Assembly: GCA_947631215.1 (NCBI GenBank)
Contig: CANRKN010000055.1
Coordinates: 1 to 13,038, forward strand
Direction of reading: 5' to 3'
Length of the DNA: 13,038 nt
From: an uncultured Oscillospiraceae bacterium
Lineage (GTDB): Bacteria; Bacillota_A; Clostridia; Oscillospirales; Oscillospiraceae
Position numbers and translations under genes: made by a program. Numbering within the stretch: position 1 is the first letter of the stretch; every line of letters starts with the position of its first letter. Under the pieces are notes generated by a model. That model was not told the DNA's origin. It worked only from the letters and a program-made list of their open reading frames with translations, and searched no databases. Positions 8,801-13,038 of this stretch are shown one piece after another.

Positions 8801-8826
8801 AGGCGCAAAAAACGGCCGAGAACTGA
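5812..8826 (+). CDS. smc: Chromosome segregation ATPase Smc, short-armed
   Basis: Smc is the long coiled-coil ATPase of the bacterial condensin (with ScpA and ScpB), which organises and separates sister chromosomes. The 1004-residue product has a head with Walker A GPNGSGKS (31-38), a first coiled coil (about 165-405), a hinge (about 410-575, ending GGSMTGG), a second coiled coil (about 575-800), and a C-terminal head with signature LSGGEK (907-912) and Walker B FCVMDEIEAALDE (931-943). All ATPase motifs are intact. The family is usually about 1170-1190 residues; the missing length is in both arms. Translation starts at TTG. The gene has its own likely promoter just upstream. ftsY normally follows closely, but here a GNAT gene intervenes. 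Confidence 0.97.
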   Translation: MYLKALEIQGFKSFPDRTRIEFDRNVTMIVGPNGSGKSNISDAVLWVMGEQRTRALRGGKMEDVIFGGTEKRGKLGFAQVTLVLDNTAHIFPIDSDELAITRRYYRSGDSEYYINKESVRLRDVNELLMDTGLGRDGYSIIGQGRISEIVSAKSTDRREIFEQAAGISRFRFRKEEAERKLSATDDALLRVGDKIDELEMQLTPLRKQAAVAEKYLTLREELKGLEVSVWMAELDKLADQAASIQASHEAAKAELARMRAEVTENYQRSETITERMREKDLEAEAVREKLTAQEAAIGENRQAAAVLAAEKNSNNESIQRLLSDMSEDAGRIKALEEQIAQLNDRIAEIETAEQELSGRINQLSNIVNGHRMKMAGRESKVNALRDEVTRLTVDGRSMDARINMLSEMEKDYEGFNRAVKTVMRESRSGALRGVHGPVANLVRTEDRYALAIETALGAAAQNIVVDEPEDGKSAIEFLKRRDAGRGTFLPISAIRGNTLRRLPEGERGYLGLALDLVQFDGKYQNIFESLLGRTVVTETLADAVAIARRHNNEFRIVSLDGQMIHAGGSMTGGSAAKGTGILSRANELARLREERVGLLKRQQERSEALAEAERELAAARYDMDVAGQELSQVQQQAASLQAEREAKRTSAGQLTDVKEAMTAGGSQRRSLMAAYEKKNDAIDRDLEENEQRGVELAKQAEAFREEIRALTAQKLDLEAKRTQADKDAQRQNEALIAQERLVGNIENQTLAAEMEEKQLVDKLWDSYELTRTAAQGLRQPLESMAAANRRVSELRRSIRELGTPNLGAIEESKRVGERYDYLAGQRDDIAKAKEELLGIIGDITRQMEEIFTREFAAIDQSFRATFLELFGGGRASLRLEDETDCLNCGIEIKVQPPGKAVSNISLLSGGEKAFVAIALYFSILKLKPTPFCVMDEIEAALDEENVFRFADYLHRLDKTQFVVITHRRGTMEKADVLLGVTMQEKGVSQVIELDLAEAQKTAEN

Positions 8827-8866
8827 CTGCCGGCGCAGGCCGCTTCTGGACGGAGGATGACAGACG

Positions 8867-9388
8867 ATGATCGAGACAGAGCGGCTGATCCTGAGAGAGT
8901 ATACCTGGCAGGATGTTGACGCGATCTATGAGATCTTCTCCGACCCGGAGACGATGCGGCACTATCCAAAGCCGTTTGATGAGGAGCAGACCAGAGACTG
9001 GATCGCGTGGAATCTTCACAATTATGAAGAATATGGTTTCGGACTGTGGGCGGTCATCCTGAAAGAGACGGGAGAACTGATCGGCGACTGCGGGCTCACG
9101 CTCCAGAACATTGACGGAGAGCGGCTTCCGGAAATAGGCTATCACATCCACAAGAAATATTGGAGAAATGGCTTCGGGAGCGAAGCGGCAAAAGCGGTCA
9201 GAGATTGGGCCTTCGGGAATACGCGCTATGACCGGCTGTACTCGTATATGAAGTACACAAATGTGGGCTCGTATGCCACTGCAGCCGCCATCGGTATGAA
9301 AAAGGTAAAAGAATATCCCGACGAGGAAAACGGTATATCATACGCCTATGCCATGACCCGCGGGGAATGGGAGGAACGTAAACAATAG
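8867..9388 (+). CDS. GNAT family N-acetyltransferase (RimJ/RimL-like)
   Basis: The 173-residue product resembles the RimJ/RimL branch of GNAT acetyltransferases, which transfer an acetyl group from acetyl-CoA to protein N-termini or small amines. It opens with IETERLILREYTWQD, typical of that branch. The acetyl-CoA pyrophosphate-binding loop is YWRNGFGSEA (Arg100, Gly102, Gly104). NVGSYATAAAIGMKKVKEY is a variant of the usual motif B. The substrate cannot be told from sequence. A good ribosome binding site, GGAGG at 8852-8856, precedes the ATG by ten bases. Base composition differs from its neighbours: four 60-base samples average about 51% GC, against about 67% in a sampled smc stretch, and AGA arginine codons are frequent. 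This suggests recent acquisition between smc and ftsY. Confidence 0.88.
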   Translation: MIETERLILREYTWQDVDAIYEIFSDPETMRHYPKPFDEEQTRDWIAWNLHNYEEYGFGLWAVILKETGELIGDCGLTLQNIDGERLPEIGYHIHKKYWRNGFGSEAAKAVRDWAFGNTRYDRLYSYMKYTNVGSYATAAAIGMKKVKEYPDEENGISYAYAMTRGEWEERKQ

Positions 9389-9423
9389 ATTCCCATTCGC
9401 GCGGCGGGGCATATCACGATAGG

Positions 9424-9430
9424 TAAGGAG
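9424..9430 (+). promoter_or_regulatory. Ribosome binding site of ftsY
   Basis: TAAGGAG, close to the Shine-Dalgarno consensus, lies six bases before the ATG at 9437. It supports this start for the poorly conserved FtsY N-terminus. No promoter is evident in the 48 bases between the GNAT gene and ftsY. Confidence 0.7.
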
Positions 9431-9436
9431 AAGATC

Positions 9437-10540
9437 ATGGGACTTTTCAGCAAGTTCAGAAACAAGAATAAGGACAGAGAAGACGAAGAGCGCCTCCAGG
9501 CTGAACAGCCGGAGCCGCTCGAAGAAGAACAGAACGAGGAGTGGGACGAGGCCCTTGCGGAGGAGGCGATGGCCGCCGCTGAGAACGCGCCGGAGGAGGC
9601 CGCCGTGTCCGAACCGGAACCCATACCGGAGCCTGAACCCGAGCCGGAGCCTGTACCCGCGCCCGTGCCCGAGAAGAAGCCGGAGAAGAAGAAAAAGGGT
9701 CTGCTGTCGGGGCTGTTCGCGGCCTTTTCCCGCATCGACGAGGACTTTTTGGAGGAGCTGGAGGAGCGGCTCATCCTGGCGGACGCCGGGGTGGAGGTGG
9801 CCGAAACCGCCGTGGAGGCACTGCGCAGGGAAAAGGGCCTGAAGGGCGGCGCCGTGCAGGATAAACTGGTGGACATCCTCACCGAGGAGATGGAAAAGGC
9901 CGGCCCTCCCGTGCTGCATCTGGATACCAAGCCCGCCGTGGTCATCATGGTGGGCGTCAACGGCGTGGGCAAGACCACCACCATCGGGAAGCTGGCAAAG
10001 ATATTCGCCGGCCAGGGGAAGAAGGTCCTCTTATGCGCGGCGGACACCTTCCGGGCCGCGGCGGCGGAGCAGCTGGGCATATGGGCCCAGCGCACCGGCG
10101 CGGACATCGTCCGCCACGGCGAGGGGGGCGACCCCGGCGCGGTGGTGTTCGACGCCTGCAACGCGGCCAAGGCCCGGGGTTCCGACATCGTCATCGTGGA
10201 CACCGCCGGGCGTCTGCACAATAAGCAGAATTTGATGAATGAGCTCACCAAGCTCACGAAGATCGTGGGCCGGGAACTTCCCGGCGCCGACTGCGAGATA
10301 CTGCTGGTGCTGGACGCCACCACCGGCCAGAACGGCCTCATCCAGGCGGAGCAGTTCGCCGGGGCCGCCGGGGTCACCGGCATCGTGCTCACCAAGCTGG
10401 ACGGCACCGCCAAGGGCGGCGTGGTGTTCTCCATCGCCCAGCGGCTGGGCGTGCCCGTGAAGCTGGTGGGCGTGGGCGAGGGCGTGGACGACCTGAAGGT
10501 ATTCGACGCCCGGGAGTTCGCGGAGGACATGGTCCGATGA
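9437..10540 (+). CDS. ftsY: Signal recognition particle receptor FtsY
   Basis: FtsY is the membrane-associated GTPase that docks SRP (Ffh with its RNA) carrying nascent membrane proteins to the translocon. Of 367 residues, about 1-90 form an acidic A-like region with a run of Glu-Pro repeats (about 59-78) and a lysine cluster (about 80-87). A hydrophobic GLLSGLFAAF then leads into the NG domain. GTPase motifs are G1 GVNGVGKT (173-180), DTFRAAA (203-209), DTAGR (255-259) and TKLDG (319-323), with GVGEGVDDLKVF near the end, all intact. The N-terminal MGLFSKFRNKNK and the KKKK-GLLSGLF segment are plausible membrane contacts, by analogy with E. coli. The stop overlaps the rdgB start (ATGA). Confidence 0.97.
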   Translation: MGLFSKFRNKNKDREDEERLQAEQPEPLEEEQNEEWDEALAEEAMAAAENAPEEAAVSEPEPIPEPEPEPEPVPAPVPEKKPEKKKKGLLSGLFAAFSRIDEDFLEELEERLILADAGVEVAETAVEALRREKGLKGGAVQDKLVDILTEEMEKAGPPVLHLDTKPAVVIMVGVNGVGKTTTIGKLAKIFAGQGKKVLLCAADTFRAAAAEQLGIWAQRTGADIVRHGEGGDPGAVVFDACNAAKARGSDIVIVDTAGRLHNKQNLMNELTKLTKIVGRELPGADCEILLVLDATTGQNGLIQAEQFAGAAGVTGIVLTKLDGTAKGGVVFSIAQRLGVPVKLVGVGEGVDDLKVFDAREFAEDMVR

Positions 10541-11130
10541 AGCTCATCCTGGCCACCGGCAACAAGGGGAAGCTGCGAGAGTTCAAGGAAATCTTGGAGC
10601 CGCTGGGATACGAGATCCTGTCCCAGGGGGAACTGGGCCTGGACCTGGACGTGGAGGAGACCGGCGAGACCTTCGAGGAAAACGCCTTTTTGAAGGCCGA
10701 CGCTGTGCTGAAAGCCACCGGCCACGCCGCCGTGGCGGACGACTCGGGCCTGTGCGTGGAGGCATTGGACGGCGCGCCGGGGGTCCATTCCGCCCGCTAT
10801 GGGGGCGGCAAGGCCTGGACGGACAAGCAGAAATATCAGTACCTCTTGGAACAGTTGAAAGGCGTTACCGACCGGCGGGCGAAGTTCGTAAGCTGTATCG
10901 TGTGCCTGTTCCCCAACGGTGAGCGTATCGCGGTCCGGGGGGAGTGCCCCGGGCGGATATTGCTGGCCCCCGCCGGGGACGCCGGGTTCGGCTACGATCC
11001 GGTGTTCGCCCCGGAGGGATATGACGAGAGCTTCGGCCAGCTTGGTCCGGAAGTGAAAAATACCCTCTCCCACCGGGCGCGGGCCCTGGCGGCGCTGGCG
11101 GAGAGATTGAAGGAGAGAGGCATATGCTGA
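10537..11130 (+). CDS. rdgB: Non-canonical purine NTP pyrophosphatase (XTP/dITP diphosphatase)
   Basis: This enzyme hydrolyses dITP, ITP and XTP to the monophosphate and pyrophosphate, keeping deaminated purines out of DNA and RNA. The 197 residues match the Ham1/RdgB family. Visible motifs are ATGNKGKLREF at the N-terminus (substrate loop), ADDSGLCVEAL (67-77; the tandem aspartates 68-69 include the catalytic metal-dependent residue), PGVHSARYGG, GYDPVF (152-157) and KNTLSHRARAL near the end. The start overlaps the ftsY stop by four bases and has GGAGGA at 10522-10527 inside ftsY as ribosome binding site. The gene ends with a seven-base overlap into the next start. rdgB is the usual symbol in E. 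coli; the B. subtilis name is ysnA. Confidence 0.96.
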   Translation: MKLILATGNKGKLREFKEILEPLGYEILSQGELGLDLDVEETGETFEENAFLKADAVLKATGHAAVADDSGLCVEALDGAPGVHSARYGGGKAWTDKQKYQYLLEQLKGVTDRRAKFVSCIVCLFPNGERIAVRGECPGRILLAPAGDAGFGYDPVFAPEGYDESFGQLGPEVKNTLSHRARALAALAERLKERGIC

Positions 11131-11420
11131 CAGGAAAGCAGCGGGCCTGGCTGCGCTCCCTGGCGCAGAAGGAGGAGGCCATATTGTACGTCGGAAAGGC
11201 CGGCGTCACCGACCCGGTCATCGCCCAGGCCAAGGAGGCCCTGGCGGCCCGGGAGCTGGTGAAGGGCCGGGTGCAGGAGAATTGCATGTTCACCGCCCGG
11301 GAGGCCCAGGAAGCCTTGTGCGAGGCGTGCGGCGCCGAGGGCGTGCAGGTCATCGGAAAGGTGTTCGTGCTGTATAAAGCCCGTCCCGACGGGGCCAAGA
11401 TAATACTGCCCAAGGCGTAA
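11124..11420 (+). CDS. yhbY: CRS1/YhbY-domain RNA-binding protein
   Basis: YhbY proteins are small RNA-binding factors that associate with pre-50S ribosomal particles; the molecular role is poorly defined. The 98-residue product begins LTGKQRAWLRSLA, the standard family opening, and carries the GxxG RNA-binding loop as VGKAGVTDP (Gly24, Gly27). It ends KARPDGAKIILP, also typical. The start lies seven bases inside the end of rdgB, with AAGGAG around 11110-11115 as ribosome binding site. It is followed after two bases by the NadD-YqeK gene. The equivalent B. subtilis gene (yqeI) lies just before nadD, yqeK and rsfS, so this is a conserved neighbourhood. Confidence 0.93.
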   Translation: MLTGKQRAWLRSLAQKEEAILYVGKAGVTDPVIAQAKEALAARELVKGRVQENCMFTAREAQEALCEACGAEGVQVIGKVFVLYKARPDGAKIILPKA

Positions 11421-11422
11421 CG

Positions 11423-12637
11423 ATGCGCGTGCTTATCTACGGGGGCAGCTTCAACCCGCCCCATCTGGGCCACCTCCGCTCGGTCCAGACCGCCGTAAAG
11501 GCGCTGGCGCCGGACAAGACCCTGCTCATCCCGGCGGCGGACCCGCCCCACAAGCGACTGGCGGCGGGCACCCCGGCGAAGGAGCACCGCCTCGCCATGA
11601 CCGCCCTCGCGGCGGAGGCCCTGCCGGACTGCGAGGCTTCGGACATGGAGATACGCCGCGCCGGCCCCAGCTATACGTCTGACACCCTGCGGGAATTGCG
11701 GGCGCAGTTTCCCGAGGCGGAGCTCATCTTTCTCATGGGTACGGACATGCTCCTGTCCATCGAGACGTGGCACGAGCCGGAGGTCATCATGGCGCTTGCT
11801 TCCCTCGCCGTGTTCGCCCGGGAGGCGGGCCGGGAGGGGGAGATCGAGGCCCAGGCGGAGCACCTGCGGGGGGTATACGGCGCGACGGTGTACGTCCTTG
11901 ACGGCCAGCCGGTGACCGTGTCCTCTACCCAGGTTCGGGCGCTGCTGCCTCAGCGGCGGGGACGGGAATATTTGACCGACGGCGTGTACGCCTACATCAT
12001 CCGGTACCGGCTCTATGACGCGAGGCCGGACTTGGACTGGCTGCGGGAAAAGGCGTATGTCCATCTCAAGCCCACCCGGGTGGCCCATGTGCGGGGCGCG
12101 GAGGAGATGGCCCGGCGGCTGGCGAGCCGCTGGGGGGAGGATGAATCCGACGCGGCGGAGGCCGCCATATTGCACGATATAACGAAGAAAACCGCGGGCC
12201 CGGACCAGTTGCGCCTGGGCGAAAAGTATGGTATCATGGCCGATAAGTGGGAGCGGGAGAACTTTGAGCTCCTGCACGCCAAGACCGGCGCAGTCTTCGC
12301 GAAGGATATGTTCGGCGTGCCGGACCATATCGCGGACGCCATACGGTATCACACCACCGGCCGGCCGGGGATGATGCGGCTGGAGCAGATCGTGTACCTC
12401 GCGGACGCGATAGAAATGGGACGAAAGCCCTATCCGGCCCTGGAGGCCATCCGAAAGGCGGCCTTTGAGGACCTGGACGCCGCGGTGGAGCTGTGCGCCC
12501 GGCGGACGCTCGCCTATGTGGCGGAGCGGGACCTGCCCGTCCACCCGGACACGGCCCGGACGCAAGCGTATTATTTGAAAAAACTGGAAGATAAAGGCGT
12601 ATCGCCCATCCGACTGGATGGGGACGCCAACGAATAA
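11423..12637 (+). CDS. nadD: NadD-YqeK fusion: nicotinate-nucleotide adenylyltransferase plus HD-domain hydrolase
   Basis: This single 404-residue frame contains two enzymes. Residues 1 to about 200 are NadD, which joins nicotinate mononucleotide and ATP to form deamido-NAD. It shows YGGSFNPPHLGHL (HxGH at 14-17), PPHK, MGTDMLLSIETW and VSSTQVRALL. From about 205 to the end it is a YqeK-like HD-domain protein, with His222 in RVAHVRGAEEMA, the HD pair at 251-252 in AAILHDITKK, His285, His310 in IRYHTTGRPGM, and YLADAIEMGR. YqeK proteins are reported to hydrolyse Ap4A symmetrically to ADP. In B. subtilis the two are separate neighbouring genes. No stop or frame change is visible at the junction, so the fusion is real in this sequence. 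The ATG lies two bases after the yhbY stop with only a weak AAGG upstream. Confidence 0.95.
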   Translation: MRVLIYGGSFNPPHLGHLRSVQTAVKALAPDKTLLIPAADPPHKRLAAGTPAKEHRLAMTALAAEALPDCEASDMEIRRAGPSYTSDTLRELRAQFPEAELIFLMGTDMLLSIETWHEPEVIMALASLAVFAREAGREGEIEAQAEHLRGVYGATVYVLDGQPVTVSSTQVRALLPQRRGREYLTDGVYAYIIRYRLYDARPDLDWLREKAYVHLKPTRVAHVRGAEEMARRLASRWGEDESDAAEAAILHDITKKTAGPDQLRLGEKYGIMADKWERENFELLHAKTGAVFAKDMFGVPDHIADAIRYHTTGRPGMMRLEQIVYLADAIEMGRKPYPALEAIRKAAFEDLDAAVELCARRTLAYVAERDLPVHPDTARTQAYYLKKLEDKGVSPIRLDGDANE

Positions 12638-12652
12638 AGAGGAGGATGTACC

Positions 12653-13009
12653 ATGGAACCATTTGACGCGGCAAAGCTGGCGACCAAGGCCCTTGCGGAC
12701 AAGCAGGCCACGGATATACGCCTTTTGAAGACCACGGAGCTCACCGTGCTGGCGGACTATTTCCTCATCTGCACGGCCAACTCCACCACCCATGTGCGCA
12801 CGCTGTATGACGAGGTGGACAAGCGCCTCTCCGAGGCGGGGATGCCCCCCGTCCGCCGGGAGGGCAGCCGCAACAGCACATGGCTGCTGCTGGACTTCGG
12901 GTGCCTGGTGGTGCACATCTTCCAGCGGGAGGCCCGGGAATTTTACAGCCTGGAGCGGCTTTGGAACGACGCTCTGGACGTGGATATCAAGGAGATAGTA
13001 GAGGCATAA
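12653..13009 (+). CDS. rsfS: Ribosome silencing factor RsfS
   Basis: RsfS binds ribosomal protein uL14 on the large subunit and blocks joining with the small subunit when nutrients are short. The 118-residue product shows the family's core: TVLADYFLICTANSTTHV, then REGSRNSTWLLLDFG, VVHIFQREAREFYSLERLW. One position differs from the usual pattern: the residue after the DFG-type turn, often Asp, is Cys84. A very strong ribosome binding site, AGAGGAGG at 12638-12645, precedes the ATG by seven bases. It sits just after the stop of the NadD-YqeK gene, keeping the widespread nadD-yqeK-rsfS order. A new gene begins four bases after its stop. Confidence 0.95.
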   Translation: MEPFDAAKLATKALADKQATDIRLLKTTELTVLADYFLICTANSTTHVRTLYDEVDKRLSEAGMPPVRREGSRNSTWLLLDFGCLVVHIFQREAREFYSLERLWNDALDVDIKEIVEA

Positions 13010-13013
13010 GGAC

Positions 13014-13038
13014 ATGGCATACGATTTTGAGCGCATCG
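13014..13038 (+). CDS. leuS: Start of a further gene, probably leucyl-tRNA synthetase (3'-truncated by window)
   Basis: An ATG four bases after the rsfS stop opens a frame reading MAYDFERI before the window ends. Firmicute LeuS proteins commonly begin with a similar Tyr-(Asp/Asn)-Phe-x-x-Ile stretch before EKKWQ, and leuS follows rsfS in some Clostridia. Eight residues are too few to be sure; the alternative neighbour, a YqeM-type methyltransferase, fits less well. Confidence 0.45.

Noticed and set aside
8827..8866. Possible terminator after smc
   Set aside because: The short gap has some GC-rich sequence (CCGGCG) but no stable hairpin followed by a T run.
9301..9436. Possible promoter for ftsY (TATCAT-like -10 near 9336-9341)
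   Set aside because: No acceptable -35 lies 16-18 bases upstream, and A/T-rich hexamers are expected by chance in this lower-GC stretch.
9346..11073. Long open frame on the - strand opposite ftsY and rdgB (575 codons)
   Set aside because: It is Ser/Ala/Pro-rich low-complexity translation with no motif. The + strand genes in the same place have complete conserved motifs.
10865..13036. A very long open frame on the - strand (about 720 codons)
   Set aside because: It runs opposite to rdgB, yhbY, nadD-yqeK and rsfS, all clearly real. Its translation is Arg/Pro/Gly/His-rich with no recognisable domain, as expected from the reverse of high-GC coding DNA.
1..13038. CRISPR arrays, tRNA or rRNA genes, insertion sequences, phage or defence genes
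   Set aside because: I saw no regularly spaced repeats, no cloverleaf-like segment in any gap, and no transposase, integrase or nuclease-helicase signatures. The gaps are too small to hold most such elements.

Overview
This is a gene-dense stretch of core bacterial housekeeping genes. Every confident gene is on the + strand, and no gap between genes exceeds about 60 bases. High GC (about two thirds in a sampled smc stretch), the protein families and the gene order (plsX-acpP-rnc-radical SAM-smc-ftsY, then yhbY-nadD-yqeK-rsfS) point to a high-GC member of the Clostridia, most likely Oscillospiraceae-like. That placement is an inference from synteny and protein character, not from a database match.

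Region 1 (1-5751) is a tightly packed run: topA (5' end cut by the window), trmFO, plsX, acpP, rnc and a stand-alone Elp3-like radical SAM gene. The stop of one gene overlaps the start of the next at four of the five junctions (ATGA or TGATG), so translational coupling is likely. The genes cover DNA supercoiling, tRNA T-loop methylation, the first step of phospholipid synthesis with its acyl carrier, dsRNA cleavage, and a radical SAM enzyme of unknown substrate.

Region 2 (about 5735-10540) opens with a near-consensus housekeeping promoter (TTGACG, 17-base spacer, TATACT) that straddles the end of the radical SAM gene. It drives smc, which starts at TTG. The Smc protein is about 180 residues shorter than the B. 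subtilis protein, and the loss is split almost evenly between the two coiled-coil arms. A GNAT acetyltransferase gene of clearly lower GC separates smc from ftsY, which are often neighbours in Firmicutes. ftsY has a low-complexity Glu/Pro linker.

Region 3 (10537-13038) is coupled to ftsY by an ATGA overlap. It holds the XTP/dITP pyrophosphatase gene rdgB, the YhbY-type RNA-binding protein, a single gene fusing NadD (NAD synthesis) to YqeK (HD-domain Ap4A hydrolase family), and the ribosome silencing factor rsfS. The last 25 bases are the start of another gene, probably leuS.

I found no tRNA or rRNA gene, CRISPR array, insertion sequence, phage gene or convincing intrinsic terminator, and no clearly new multi-gene system. 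The most unusual points are the symmetric shortening of the Smc arms, the Elp3-like radical SAM enzyme lacking an acetyltransferase domain, the NadD-YqeK fusion, the compositionally foreign GNAT gene, and the histone-like lysine/alanine tail on TopA.
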